Source: Frigidibacter albus (GTDB lineage Bacteria; Pseudomonadota; Alphaproteobacteria; Rhodobacterales; Rhodobacteraceae). Taken from it: a stretch of DNA of 64,000 bases. Shown here in pieces: positions 44,773 through 54,416 of this stretch (position 1 is its first letter; each line of letters starts with the position of its first letter). The notes beneath the pieces were generated by a model, which saw only the letters and a program-made list of their open reading frames with translations, was not told the origin of the DNA and made no database searches. Location of the stretch: NCBI RefSeq assembly GCF_009908165.1, contig NZ_JAAAUC010000001.1:186001-250000 (forward strand). Direction: 5' to 3'. The position numbers and the translations under genes are program-made.

Positions 44773-45342
44773 TCAGCGCCCCAGTGCATAGAATTCGTCG
44801 TTCGGCCGCATGCTGGTGACATTCGCCAGCCGGTTCGACATGCCGAAGAATGCCGAGATCGCGGCGATGTCCCAGATATCCTCCTCGGTGAACCCGTGGG
44901 ATTTCAGCAGCGCCACATCGTCATCGCCCACCTCATAGGCGCGGGCCGACACCTTCATGCCGAAGTCGATCATCGCCATCTGCCGCGGTGTCAGGTCGGC
45001 CTTGCGGTAGTTGATCGCCACCTGATCGGCGATCAGCGGGTTCTTGGCGCGGATGCGCAGGATCGCGCCATGGGCTACCACGCAATACTGGCACTGGTTG
45101 GCGTTCGAGGTCGCCACCACGATCATCTCGCGCTCGGCCTTGGTCAGGTTGCCCGGCTTGTCCATCAGTGCGTCGTGATAGGCAAAGAAGGCGCGGAATT
45201 CGTCGGGCCGATGCGCCAGTGTCAGGAACACGTTGGGCACGAAGCCCGACTTCTCCTGCACGGCGAGGATGCGGGTACGGATATCCTCGGGCATGTCCTC
45301 CAGCGCGGGGACGGGAAAGCGGCTGATGGCCGGTGCGGTCAT
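44773..45342 (-). CDS. AhpD/peroxidase-related carboxymuconolactone-decarboxylase-fold protein
   Basis: 189-residue helical protein of the uncharacterised peroxidase-related (AhpD-like) group. The redox motif is C84-x-x-C87 with H91 (NQCQYCVVAHG), as in AhpD. It may act as a thiol peroxidase or disulfide reductase that protects a sensitive enzyme. Its ATG overlaps the stop of the molybdoenzyme gene, which suggests a linked function. No activity can be assigned from sequence alone. Confidence 0.85.
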   Translation of the reverse strand: MTAPAISRFPVPALEDMPEDIRTRILAVQEKSGFVPNVFLTLAHRPDEFRAFFAYHDALMDKPGNLTKAEREMIVVATSNANQCQYCVVAHGAILRIRAKNPLIADQVAINYRKADLTPRQMAMIDFGMKVSARAYEVGDDDVALLKSHGFTEEDIWDIAAISAFFGMSNRLANVTSMRPNDEFYALGR

Positions 45343-47660
45343 GTGAGGTCTCCTCCAGGGGCGGACAGGATGTCTGCCAGTTCGTGTTGATAGGTCTGGG
45401 CCGGGTCGGGCGCCGCGCCCTCGAAAGGTTCGATGCGCACAAGGCAGGTATGGGCCGAGCAGCCCTGCCCGAAGGCCGAGGTGCCGATGTCCAGCGTCAG
45501 CACATTGGGGTTGCCCGACAGCTCTGGCCCGCCGGCCGTCCCGGGCGTGAACCACGCCCCGGTCGGCAGGATCGCCACACCCGGCGCCACGGCACCCGTC
45601 ACGCAGGCGGTGGCAAGGCAGGCGCCGCGCGTGTTCCACAGCCGCACCGTGGCCCCATCCGCAATGCCGCGGCGCGCAGCATCGGCCGGGCTCAGCCGCA
45701 CCTGCTCGCGCCCGCCGCGCTTGTCGGCGAGGCTCGCTTCGGCCGTCTCCAACTGGCTGTGGAGTCGCCCGTTCGGCTGGTGCGAGATCAGGTGCAGCTC
45801 GTCCTCCGCCGCGCCGCCCAGCCATTCGGCAGGCTCGATCCAGGCCGGATGCGCGCGGCAATCGGCATAGCCAAGCCGCGCCAGCGTGTCGCTGCCCAGA
45901 ACGATCCGCCCGCTTTCGGTGTTGAGCGGGTGGGCCGCGGGGTCGGCGCGATAGGGCGCCAGATAGGTATGGCTGCGCTGCACGGGACAGGCGGCGTAGC
46001 CTTGCGCCCAGAAGGTGTCGAAATCCGGCATCTCATGCCCAAGCCGCTGCGCCGCGAAATCCCGGCTTTCGGTGTAGAGGTGGCGGATCCAGCCCATCTC
46101 GTCGCGGCCCTCGTTGAAAGCGGGGGCGACGCCCAGTTTCTCGGCGATGGCGTTGAAGATGTCGAAATCGGACCGCGCCTCGCCCAGAGGTTCGATGGCC
46201 TTGGCCATGGCAAGGATGAAGTCCGACCGCTTGTTCCCCGACAGGTCGTTCCGCTCCAGCGAGGTGGAGGCGGGCAGCACGATATCGGCCCGCCGCGCTG
46301 TCGCGGTGAACATCGGGTCCTGCACGATGATCGTCTCGGGCCGGGTCCAGGCTTCCGACAGCCGGTTCAGGTCCTGATGGTGATGGAAGGGGTTTCCCCC
46401 CGCCCAATAGACCAGGCGGATGTCCGGATAGGTGCGGTCCTGCCCTTCATAGCTGTAGGCGCCGCCGGGGGTCAGCAGCATGTCGCTGATCCGCGCCACC
46501 GGGATGAAGCTGTCGATCGGCCTCGCACCTTGCGACATTGCGGGCGACTTGCCGGTGACGAAGGGGGCGCCGACCCCGCCAAGCGAGCCATAGCCAAAGC
46601 CCATGCCGCCCCCCGGCAGGCCGATCTGGCCGGTGATGGACGCAAGGGCAATGGCGGCCCAGAACGGCTGCTCGCCATGATGGGCGCGCTGCAGGGCCCA
46701 GCTGGCGGTGATCATGCTGCGGGTGTCGGTGAGGCGCCGCGCCAGATCACGGATGGTCTGCGCGTCGATCCCGGTGATCGCTGCGGCCCAGTCGGCGGTC
46801 TTGGCCTGCCCGTCATCCTCGCCGCGCAGATAGGCCAGCAGCTGATCCGATCCGCTGGTGCAGCGCTCAAGGAATCCGGCGTCGTGCCGGCCGGCCAGAA
46901 CGATCTCCCCGGCCAGCCCCAGCATCAGCGCAGTGTCGGTGTTGGGCCGGATCGGCCACCATTCGGCGCCGGTCCAGTCCGGCAGATCCTCGCGGTAGGG
47001 CGAGACGTGGATGACCTTCACCCCGCGCTCTGCAATCCTGCGCAGGTAGCCCTCAAGGTAATGCGCGCCGATCCCGCCCGCCTCGCTTTGCGCGGTGCGG
47101 GGGCTCATGGCGCCGAAGACCAGCAGCGTCTCGCTATGCTCGGCGATGGTGTCGAGCGTGTTGGACTGCCCGCCGCAGGCGCGTTCGTCCCCCAGCGTGT
47201 GACGCAGGATCACCGGGCCGGCGGCGATGGAATAGGTATCGACATGGCCGGTATAGCCGCCGGCAAGGTTCATCATCCGCTTCAGCAGGGTGGAGGCGTG
47301 GTGGAAGCGCCCACAGCTGGTCCAGCCATAACTGCCGGCAAAGATCGAGGCATTGCCATGATCGCGCGACACGCGGCGGATCTCGCCGGCGATCAGGTCG
47401 GTCGCCTGGTCCCAGCTGACCGGGACGAAGCGTTCACTTCCGCGGCCGCGCCGGTCGCTGCCCTCGCGCGATGCCAGCCAACCCTCGCGCACCATCGGGC
47501 GCAGGATGCGGCGTTCCGGCTTGGCCCAGTCGGTGACGGATTGGATGACGGGCGAGGGTGCGGGGTCATGGGCGAAGGGCTCGACGCCGACGATGCGGCC
47601 GTCCTCGACCAGCAAGGTATAGGCGCCCCAATGGCTGCAATGCGGAACCCGGCGGATCAT
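45339..47660 (-). CDS. Molybdopterin oxidoreductase of the DMSO/biotin sulfoxide reductase (BisC) type
   Basis: 773 residues, cytoplasmic (no Tat signal) and lacking the N-terminal Fe-S cysteines of formate-dehydrogenase-type members. That places it with BisC/DorA/TorA. The molybdenum ligand region reads GSYGWTSCGRFHHA: S115 matches the Mo-serine of DMSO reductases and is followed directly by C116. Other family blocks include VIHVSPYREDLPDW and QDPMFTATARRADIVLPAS. It would reduce an S- or N-oxide, or hydroxylate/dehydroxylate a substrate. ATG 47660 has GAGGGG 9 bases upstream. ATG 47669 is also possible. Confidence 0.9.
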   Translation of the reverse strand: MIRRVPHCSHWGAYTLLVEDGRIVGVEPFAHDPAPSPVIQSVTDWAKPERRILRPMVREGWLASREGSDRRGRGSERFVPVSWDQATDLIAGEIRRVSRDHGNASIFAGSYGWTSCGRFHHASTLLKRMMNLAGGYTGHVDTYSIAAGPVILRHTLGDERACGGQSNTLDTIAEHSETLLVFGAMSPRTAQSEAGGIGAHYLEGYLRRIAERGVKVIHVSPYREDLPDWTGAEWWPIRPNTDTALMLGLAGEIVLAGRHDAGFLERCTSGSDQLLAYLRGEDDGQAKTADWAAAITGIDAQTIRDLARRLTDTRSMITASWALQRAHHGEQPFWAAIALASITGQIGLPGGGMGFGYGSLGGVGAPFVTGKSPAMSQGARPIDSFIPVARISDMLLTPGGAYSYEGQDRTYPDIRLVYWAGGNPFHHHQDLNRLSEAWTRPETIIVQDPMFTATARRADIVLPASTSLERNDLSGNKRSDFILAMAKAIEPLGEARSDFDIFNAIAEKLGVAPAFNEGRDEMGWIRHLYTESRDFAAQRLGHEMPDFDTFWAQGYAACPVQRSHTYLAPYRADPAAHPLNTESGRIVLGSDTLARLGYADCRAHPAWIEPAEWLGGAAEDELHLISHQPNGRLHSQLETAEASLADKRGGREQVRLSPADAARRGIADGATVRLWNTRGACLATACVTGAVAPGVAILPTGAWFTPGTAGGPELSGNPNVLTLDIGTSAFGQGCSAHTCLVRIEPFEGAAPDPAQTYQHELADILSAPGGDLT

Positions 47661-47673
47661 GTCTGGCATCCCC

Positions 47674-49218
47674 TCAGATGACGGCTTCGATCAGGAACGG
47701 CCCCTTGCGGGCCAGAGCGGTGTGCAGCAGGTCGCGGAAACCCTCGACCGTAGCCGCCCGCGCGGCCTCGACCCCCATGGCACCCGCCATCTGCACCCAG
47801 TCGATGGCGGGGTTGTCGAGGTCCAGCATCCGGCTGGCATTCTCGCCCGCAGGCCCGGCACCGACATTCAGCAGCTCGCCATGCAGGATCTGGTAGCGGC
47901 GATTGGCAAAGACGATGGTCAGCACGTCCAACCTTTCGCGGGCCTGCGTCCACAGGCCCTGAACCGTGTACATGCCGCTGCCATCGGCCTGCAGACCGAT
48001 GACCTTGCGGTCCGGGCAGGCCACGGCGGCGCCGGTGGCCATCGGGATGCCATCACCGATGGCGCCGCCGGTCAGTTGCAGGAAGTCATGCGGCGCCGCG
48101 CCATAGGTCGTGCGGAAGAAATCACGGCCCGAGGTGACGGACTCGTCGCAGATGATAGCGCCTTCGGGCAGGACGCCGGCCAAGGCGATGGCGATGGCAT
48201 CTGGCGTCAGCTTGCCCGTCGGCAGGTCCGGCCGGTGCCGCGGGGCCAGCCGTGGCGCGGGGGCCATGCCGACCTCGGCCGCCAGCGCCTCGATGGCGGC
48301 GGGCAGGTCGTGGTCGGGGCTGGCAAGTTCCAGCACCGTGCAGCCTTCGGGCAGCATCGAGCCGGGCTTGCCGGGGTAGGCGAAAAAGCCGACGGGGGCC
48401 TTGGCGCCGATCAGGATCACCTGCTCGGTTGCGGCAAAGCAGGCCAGCGCCTGATCGATCACATAGGGCACCCGGTCCAGCGCCACCCGGCCCGCGCCGC
48501 GCTGCATCCGTCCGTTGGCCTGCTGGGCCAGTAGCCGCGCGCCGGTTTTCTGGGCAATGCGGTCCAGCATCTCCATCTGGGCTGCGCGCAGGGCCATGCC
48601 GGTGACAAGGATGGTGGTCGCGCGGCCGTTGCGCAGCAAGGCTGCCGCCTGCCGGACCTGCGCCGCATCGGGTGCGGAGGGCGCCGGGAGCGTGATCGCC
48701 ACCGGCGGGGTAAACTCCGTCTCGGTCCAGGCGGTATCGGCGGGCAGGATCAGCGTGGAGATGCCGCCCGCGCCGGTATGCGCGGCGCGGATCGCTTCCT
48801 CGGTGCTGACGCCCACGGTGTCGGCAGCCACCGCGCGGCCGACCCAATGTGACATCGGCCGGGCCAGCGAGTCGATGTCGGACGTCAGCGGTGCATCGTG
48901 GACAAGGTGATAGGTGGCATGGTCGCCGACGACATTGACCATCGGCGTGCGGGCGCGGCGGGCGTTGTGCAGGTTCGCCAGCCCGTTCGCCAGCCCCGGC
49001 CCGGTATGCAGCAGCGTGACCGCTGGCTTTTCGGCCATGCGCGCATAGCCATCGGCGGCGCCGGTCACCACGCCCTCGAAGAGGCCAAGCACGCAGCGCA
49101 TCCGCGGCTGGCGGTCCAGCGCGGCCACGAAGTGCATTTCAGACGTGCCGGGATTGGCAAAGCAGGTGTCGATGCCATTGGCCAGCAGGGTTTCGCAAAG
49201 AAGGTCGGCGCCGTTCAT
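47674..49218 (-). CDS. ThDP-dependent enzyme (acetolactate synthase large-subunit family)
   Basis: 514 residues in the three-domain ThDP fold. The catalytic glutamate is E48 in GLFEGVVTGAADGYAR. The Mg/ThDP motif is QADGSGMYT followed by FANRRY. The middle domain lacks the FAD features of true acetolactate synthase, so a decarboxylase or lyase acting on a 2-oxoacid (benzoylformate- or phosphonopyruvate-like) is as likely. It lies between the FGGY kinase and the molybdoenzyme with minimal gaps. Its 2-oxoacid could come from the D-2-hydroxyacid dehydrogenase in the same operon. Confidence 0.88.
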   Translation of the reverse strand: MNGADLLCETLLANGIDTCFANPGTSEMHFVAALDRQPRMRCVLGLFEGVVTGAADGYARMAEKPAVTLLHTGPGLANGLANLHNARRARTPMVNVVGDHATYHLVHDAPLTSDIDSLARPMSHWVGRAVAADTVGVSTEEAIRAAHTGAGGISTLILPADTAWTETEFTPPVAITLPAPSAPDAAQVRQAAALLRNGRATTILVTGMALRAAQMEMLDRIAQKTGARLLAQQANGRMQRGAGRVALDRVPYVIDQALACFAATEQVILIGAKAPVGFFAYPGKPGSMLPEGCTVLELASPDHDLPAAIEALAAEVGMAPAPRLAPRHRPDLPTGKLTPDAIAIALAGVLPEGAIICDESVTSGRDFFRTTYGAAPHDFLQLTGGAIGDGIPMATGAAVACPDRKVIGLQADGSGMYTVQGLWTQARERLDVLTIVFANRRYQILHGELLNVGAGPAGENASRMLDLDNPAIDWVQMAGAMGVEAARAATVEGFRDLLHTALARKGPFLIEAVI

Positions 49219-50708
49219 ACTGCTCTCCGGGAAAGGGTTTCGGCTTCGGACCGCAGATCGGCAAGCGCGGGCCAGTGGGGGCGCATCGCCTCGACCAGCG
49301 CGGCGAAGACGCCGTATTTCTGCGTCGCGTAGCGGGTGATCTCGGCGGGCTGGGGCCCGACCGTCTCGGCCTGGGCACCAATCCAGCGGGCGGCGATGGT
49401 GTCAAGCTCTTCGCCCAGCAAGAACCGCGCGCCGATGGCGGCCAGCCCGCGCAACCCCGCATGGCCGCCGGGGCTCAGCTGCACCTCATACCCGGTCGCG
49501 GCGGCGAGGAACTCAGCAAAATGCCGGTCGCCCGCCAGCCCGCCGCCAAGCGACAGCGCGCCGGGCCCAGAGCCCAGCAGGGCGTGGCTGTGGCGCGCAA
49601 CAAAGGCCAGCGCCTCGCGCCCCGCCCAGGCAATCTCGCCCGGCGTGGTGGCGGCGGTGAGGCCGAGCACCGCGCCGGTGGCGTGCGGGTCGGTCCAGGG
49701 GGAGCGCTCGCCCCCAGGCTCGAAGAACGGGTGCAGGATCAGGCCCGAATAGCAGGGCGGGGCGGAGGCGGGCAGGTCACTGAACTGCCGGGCGACATGC
49801 TGCAGCAGCGTGGCGCCGTTGAAGCTGGGGTGAAAGCACAGCCAGCCGGAACCAAGCGCGAATTGCTGCACCATCGCCCCGGGCGGCGGCGCGGCCATGG
49901 CGGCGGGGTCAAGGTGCAGGCAGGCGTGGATCGAACTGGTGCCGAAGATCGAGGCCCGCGTCACCCCGGCGCGACTGCCGAGGCCAAGGCCGATCAGCGT
50001 GGATTGCACATCGCCCGGGCCCAACAGCACCGGCAGGCCGCGAGGCAGCCCGATATCGGCGGCAAGGCCCGCGCGGCAGCTGCCGACCGGCTGAAATTCG
50101 GGCAGCAGCGCCAGACCGCGGGTCAGGCCAAGCGCCTGTTCGACGCCGGCCGACATCTGCCCGTCCCGCCACCGGCCCCAGACGGGCAGGGCAGCAGTCG
50201 GCTCACCGGCAATGCGGCCGGTCAGCGACAGGAACAGCCATTCCTTCAGCCGCAGCGCGTGGGCGATGCGGGCAAAGCGGTCAGGCTCATTCCGCTGAAG
50301 CCACAGCAGTTGCAGGCTGGCCGAGGCGGCGGTGGGGCGCGAGCCGGTGATCGCCTGCACCGCGTCCAGCGCCGGGGCAAGCTCTGTCACCAGCCCGCGC
50401 GCCCGCCCATCCAGCCAGGTCAGCGCCCGGCCCACGGGCTGCCCCGCGGCATCCACCGGCCACAGCCCGTCGCCCTGCCCGGTGAGGACCAGCCCCGCAA
50501 CTGGAGCCGACAACTGCGCCACGCAGTCCCGCAGCACCGCGAAGGCCTCGGCCCGCGTCACGACCATGTCCTGCTCGACCCGCGCACCCTCGCGCCGCAG
50601 GGCGCCGTTCGGGCACTCGGCACTGGCGACCATGCGGCCCTGGCCGTCGAAGGCCGCCGCCTTGACCGCCGTGGTCCCTGAATCGAGGCAGAGCAGAACC
50701 TGGTCCAT
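49215..50708 (-). CDS. FGGY-family carbohydrate kinase
   Basis: 497-residue sugar kinase of the FGGY fold. It has an N-terminal phosphate-binding loop LCLDSGTTAVKAAAFD, the interdomain GPGDVQSTLIG and IFGTSSIHACL regions, and the C-terminal SLGGGLAGDRHFAEFLAAATG adenosine site. It phosphorylates a ketose or polyol with ATP. The stop overlaps the next start by 4 bases, and its own ATG overlaps the aldolase stop by one base (TGATG). Together with the class II aldolase it suggests phosphorylation followed by retro-aldol cleavage of the substrate. Confidence 0.9.
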   Translation of the reverse strand: MDQVLLCLDSGTTAVKAAAFDGQGRMVASAECPNGALRREGARVEQDMVVTRAEAFAVLRDCVAQLSAPVAGLVLTGQGDGLWPVDAAGQPVGRALTWLDGRARGLVTELAPALDAVQAITGSRPTAASASLQLLWLQRNEPDRFARIAHALRLKEWLFLSLTGRIAGEPTAALPVWGRWRDGQMSAGVEQALGLTRGLALLPEFQPVGSCRAGLAADIGLPRGLPVLLGPGDVQSTLIGLGLGSRAGVTRASIFGTSSIHACLHLDPAAMAAPPPGAMVQQFALGSGWLCFHPSFNGATLLQHVARQFSDLPASAPPCYSGLILHPFFEPGGERSPWTDPHATGAVLGLTAATTPGEIAWAGREALAFVARHSHALLGSGPGALSLGGGLAGDRHFAEFLAAATGYEVQLSPGGHAGLRGLAAIGARFLLGEELDTIAARWIGAQAETVGPQPAEITRYATQKYGVFAALVEAMRPHWPALADLRSEAETLSRRAV

Positions 50709-51385
50709 CACGAGGCCTGACGCAGGCCTTCCTGAACCTCGGGCGTCTGCTGGCCATAGGTCTTGAACTTGACAAGCACATCCGCGATCTGGGCCTCGGA
50801 CAGCACCGGCGGTGTGCCGAGCGGCAGGCACAGCAGGTATTGCGTCGCCAGCTCCTCGACCGTGACCGCCAGCGCCAGCGCCCGCGCGATGGAGACATGC
50901 GCCGCGATGACCCCATGATGCGCCATCAGGCAGGCGCGGCGCCCTTCCAGCGCGGTGACCACCCGGTCGGCCAGCTCTTGCGAGCCGAAGATCTCATAGG
51001 GCGCGCAGCGGATGCTGGGCCCGCCCGCGGCGGCAATGGAATAGTGGACCGCCGGGATGTCATGGCCGAGGATCGACACGCTGGTGGCCTGGGTCGAATG
51101 GGTATGGACCACGGCGTTCAGATCGGGCCGGGCGCGCAGGATGTCGCGGTGAAAGCGCCATTCCGACGAGGGCAGCACGTCGCCGGCAAAGGTCGCGTCC
51201 CAGTTCATCGCCACCACATGTTCGGGCATCAGCTTGTCATAGGGGATGCCGGTCGGCGAGATCAGGAAGCCGTCGCCGTGGCGGACGCTGATATTGCCGG
51301 CGGTTCCCTTGTTGATGCCCAGCCGGTTCATGCTGCGGCAGGCTTCCAGCAGTTCGGTGCGCAGGGCGCGGTCTTCATCGGTCAT
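50708..51385 (-). CDS. Class II aldolase/adducin-family protein (fuculose-phosphate aldolase-like)
   Basis: 225-residue zinc aldolase/epimerase. The expected metal ligands are H94 and H96 in VVHTHS and H157 in LMAHHGV. The catalytic acid is E75 in PSSEWRFHRD. It probably cleaves the kinase product into a three-carbon unit and an aldehyde, although ribulose-phosphate-epimerase-like or decarboxylating activity also occurs in the family. I chose ATG 51385 because ATGAGG gives it an RBS. The alternative at 51397 overlaps the upstream stop. Confidence 0.9.
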   Translation of the reverse strand: MTDEDRALRTELLEACRSMNRLGINKGTAGNISVRHGDGFLISPTGIPYDKLMPEHVVAMNWDATFAGDVLPSSEWRFHRDILRARPDLNAVVHTHSTQATSVSILGHDIPAVHYSIAAAGGPSIRCAPYEIFGSQELADRVVTALEGRRACLMAHHGVIAAHVSIARALALAVTVEELATQYLLCLPLGTPPVLSEAQIADVLVKFKTYGQQTPEVQEGLRQAS

Positions 51386-51393
51386 GGCAAACC

Positions 51394-52443
51394 TCATGTG
51401 CAGGGATAAAGCGGGGCCTTGCCGCCCAGGATCAGGGCGATGTCCTCGGCGATCATGGCTGCGGCCTTGGTGGCGGAATAGCGCGAGGCCCCGGCGATAT
51501 GGGGCGAGAGCGTGACATTGGGCAACTTCAGCAGCGGCCAGTCGGGCGGCGGCGGTTCCGGGTCGAACGTATCGAGCGCCGCGCCTTTCAGATGGCCGGA
51601 CACCAGCGCATCATAGAGCGCGGAATAGTCCAGAACCTGCCCGCGGGTGGTGTTTACGATATAGCCGCCCGGCTTCATCATGGCGATGCGCTCGCGGCTG
51701 ATCATGCCCTTGGTCTGTGGGGTGACGCGGGGGTGCAGGGTGACGACATCGGCCTGCCGCATCACGTCATCCAGCTCGGCCTTGCGGAAGCCGGCGGCCT
51801 TTTCCTCCTCGGTCAGCTCCTTGAACGGGTCATAGATCAGGATCTCGCAGCCGAAGGGGCGCAGCAGCCGCGCCACCCGCGTGCCGATATCGCCATAGCC
51901 GATGATGCCCACGGTCAGCTCGCACAGCTCTGGCCCGGTATTGCCGTAGTGGTAAAACTCGCGCCCGAAGGTGCCGCTCGCCACCGCCAGATGCCCGCGG
52001 ATCAGGTTGCGGGTCTCGGCCAGAAGCGAGGCGACGGTAAACTCGGCAACGGCCGAAGCATTGCGTCCGGGCGTGTTCACGACGGTGATGCCGCGTTCGC
52101 GCGCCGCCGCCATCTCGATATTCACCGGCCCGCCGCGCGACACGGCGATCAGCCGCAGGTTCGGGGCATGGTCAAGGCTTGGCCCGGTGATCGGGGCGAG
52201 ATGGGTGATGAGGATGTCGAGATCGGACAGGAAGCCGAAATACTCCTCGGGCCGGCCGACAAATTCTCCCACCGGCAGGGTGGGGTCGTGCTTGGTGGAT
52301 TTCAGCCGCAGCGGCCAGTCCAGCTCCATCTGCCGGAACCGCAGGTCACGGTCTGGCAGGCGGGCTTTCAGTGCGGTTTCGAAGAAGGCCGGCTGCATGA
52401 AGCCGTCGCCGATGATGCCGATGGTCAGGGGCTGCTGGGTCAT
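51394..52443 (-). CDS. D-isomer-specific 2-hydroxyacid dehydrogenase
   Basis: 349 residues. The NAD-binding motif is VGIIGYGDIGTRVA. The catalytic Arg-Glu-His set is visible as NTTRGQVLD, TFDPEPPPPD and LSPHIAGAS. It reduces a 2-oxoacid or oxidises a D-2-hydroxyacid with NAD(P)H. The start at 52443 has GAGGA well spaced upstream; ATG 52449 is the alternative. It lies between the CaiB-like transferase and the aldolase in the operon. Confidence 0.9.
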   Translation of the reverse strand: MTQQPLTIGIIGDGFMQPAFFETALKARLPDRDLRFRQMELDWPLRLKSTKHDPTLPVGEFVGRPEEYFGFLSDLDILITHLAPITGPSLDHAPNLRLIAVSRGGPVNIEMAAARERGITVVNTPGRNASAVAEFTVASLLAETRNLIRGHLAVASGTFGREFYHYGNTGPELCELTVGIIGYGDIGTRVARLLRPFGCEILIYDPFKELTEEEKAAGFRKAELDDVMRQADVVTLHPRVTPQTKGMISRERIAMMKPGGYIVNTTRGQVLDYSALYDALVSGHLKGAALDTFDPEPPPPDWPLLKLPNVTLSPHIAGASRYSATKAAAMIAEDIALILGGKAPLYPCT

Positions 52444-52452
52444 GATCATTCC

Positions 52453-53649
52453 TCAGGCGTCGGACACGGCTGCGGGCGTATCCATCCCGGGCAGCACATC
52501 GCGGTAGCGGTCGGTATCAAGCCCGCGCTCTGCCATCACCTCGGCGGTGTGCTGGGCAAATTGCGGCGGGGCAAGGCGGTAGCTGGCGGGGGTGCGCGAC
52601 AGTTTTATCGGGCTGCCGGTGCCACGATAGGCGCCGATATCCACCACCATCTTGCGGTGGATTGTGTGCGGATCGGCCACCACCTGATCGATGCTGCGCA
52701 CCGCGCCGCAAGGTACGCCGGCCTTGATCAGCCGGTCCGACAGGTCGGCGCAGTCGAAGGCGGCAAGGGCTGCCTCCAGCTCTACCTTCAGCGCGTCGCG
52801 GTGGATGTTACGCTCGCTGTTCGAGGTGAAGCGCGGATCATCCGGAAGGTCGGGGCGGCCGATCATTCCGCACAGCACGGTGAACTGGCGATGGTTGCCG
52901 ACTGCCAGAAATACCGGCTCGGTCGCGGTGGCGAAGGTGTCATAGGGGCAGATGTTGGGATGGGCGTTGCCCGAGGGCTCTGCCACCTTCCCCGACAGGT
53001 AGTAGTTCGGCAGATGCGGGTGCAGCAGTGACACGCCGCAATCATACAGGCTGGTATCCACGAACTGGCCCTTGCCGCTGGTCGCCCGTTCATGGATCGC
53101 CATCATGATGCCAAGCGCGGCGTTGAGGCCGGTGACCATGTCCACCACCGGCAGGCCGACGCGCAGCGGCTGGCCGCCCCGTTCACCATTCACGCTCATG
53201 ATGCCGCAGAGCGCCTGAACGGCCGCGTCATAGCCCGGAAGGCCGCCCATCGGCCCATCGGCACCAAAGCCCGAGATGCGGGCGTGGATCAGTCGGGGAA
53301 AGCGACGCGAGAGTTCATCCTGTCCCACGCCCCACCGCTCCAGCGTGCCGGTCTTGAAATTCTCGATGAAGATGTCGGCATCGGCCAGCAGGTCCAGCAG
53401 CAGCTCGCGCCCGGCCTCTTGGGCGAGGTCAACGGCGATGCCGCGCTTGTTGCGGTTGAGGCCGAGGAAGTAGCTGGCTGCGCCGTCGAGAAAGGGCGGG
53501 CCCCAGCCGCGGGTTTCATCCCCGGCGGGGGGTTCCACCTTGATCACATCGGCGCCGTGATCGGCGAGGATCTGGCCGGCATAGGGCCCCCCCAGCACGC
53601 GGCTGGCGTCGATCACCTTCAGATTGGCGAGAGAACCGGGTTTGAACAT
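52453..53649 (-). CDS. CaiB/BaiF (family III) CoA-transferase
   Basis: 398 residues. It has the N-terminal LKVIDASRVLGGPYAGQILADHGADVIKVE segment (split at its glycines), ENFKTGTLERWG, and a probable catalytic aspartate in LPVVDMVTGLNAA. It moves CoA between organic acids. It is the second CoA-transferase type in this operon, next to a glutaconate-type GctA/GctB pair. Two different acids may therefore need activation, or CoA may be recycled from product to substrate. It is separated from the GctB-like gene by 14 bp. Confidence 0.9.
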   Translation of the reverse strand: MFKPGSLANLKVIDASRVLGGPYAGQILADHGADVIKVEPPAGDETRGWGPPFLDGAASYFLGLNRNKRGIAVDLAQEAGRELLLDLLADADIFIENFKTGTLERWGVGQDELSRRFPRLIHARISGFGADGPMGGLPGYDAAVQALCGIMSVNGERGGQPLRVGLPVVDMVTGLNAALGIMMAIHERATSGKGQFVDTSLYDCGVSLLHPHLPNYYLSGKVAEPSGNAHPNICPYDTFATATEPVFLAVGNHRQFTVLCGMIGRPDLPDDPRFTSNSERNIHRDALKVELEAALAAFDCADLSDRLIKAGVPCGAVRSIDQVVADPHTIHRKMVVDIGAYRGTGSPIKLSRTPASYRLAPPQFAQHTAEVMAERGLDTDRYRDVLPGMDTPAAVSDA

Positions 53650-53663
53650 GGGGCGTCGTCCTT

Positions 53664-54416
53664 TCAGGCAGCCAGCGCGGCCAGATCGCGGCGCCAGTCG
53701 GCGGCGAAGGCGGGATAGGTTTCGGCAAGCTCGGTCAGCACGCGGCCGCGCAGCAGCGACAGCGTGGCGGGACCAGGCTGTGGTGTGTTGGGGGTCGCGG
53801 CGGGGGCGTCATAGGCAAAACCCGTCGCCTCGGCGATCTCGGCCGGGGTATGGCCGGGGTGGACGCTGTCCAGCGTGAAGCCGGGGCGCGTCTTGTCAAA
53901 AGTGAACAGGCCCTTGCTGGTCAGCAGCGCCACCGGCCCGCCGGGGCGATAGACGCCCTTGGGGCTGGTGCCGGGGGCCGAGATGAAATCGACCTTCTCG
54001 ACCAGCACGCGCCGGCTGTGCTCTTCGCGGAACAAGATCACGCGGGGCACCGTGAAATACAGATAGGCGGACCCGAACGAGCCGGGCCAGCGCACCGAAG
54101 ACTGCGGATAGTCGCCCGCGCCGACCAGATTGACATTGGCCTGCCCGTCTATCTGCCCGCCGCCAAGGAAGAAGGCGTCGAGCCGCCCCTGACCTGCGCT
54201 ATCGAACAGTTCGGCAGAGCCGTTGGTGAAGAAATTGTGCTCGACCGACCCCAGCACCGACAGGCGCACCTGTCGCTGCCCCTCGTCCAACGCCCGGCGC
54301 AGCATCGACCCTGCCGCGGGGATCGGCGAGGCGGCGCCCACCGCGACCAGCCGCACGCCCTCCAGCAGCCGGGCGATGGTGAAGATCAGCGTTTCGCGCG
54401 GCAGGACCCCGGTCAT
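53664..54416 (-). CDS. CoA-transferase subunit B (glutaconate CoA-transferase beta type)
   Basis: 250 residues of the family I CoA-transferase beta type. Features include the N-terminal GAASPIPAAGSMLRRAL, a central HNFFTNGSAELFD block, and FFLGGGQIDGQANVNLVGAG, which is typical of the group. It forms a heteromer with the alpha subunit encoded immediately upstream; the genes overlap by 4 bases. The reaction is transfer of CoA to a carboxylate. The substrate cannot be deduced. Confidence 0.88.
   Translation of the reverse strand: MTGVLPRETLIFTIARLLEGVRLVAVGAASPIPAAGSMLRRALDEGQRQVRLSVLGSVEHNFFTNGSAELFDSAGQGRLDAFFLGGGQIDGQANVNLVGAGDYPQSSVRWPGSFGSAYLYFTVPRVILFREEHSRRVLVEKVDFISAPGTSPKGVYRPGGPVALLTSKGLFTFDKTRPGFTLDSVHPGHTPAEIAEATGFAYDAPAATPNTPQPGPATLSLLRGRVLTELAETYPAFAADWRRDLAALAA

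Noticed and set aside
42827-44791. 654-codon plus-strand frame opposite the acyl-CoA synthetase and rhodanese genes
   Set aside because: Antisense to genes with clear motifs. The product is His/Arg-rich and low in complexity.
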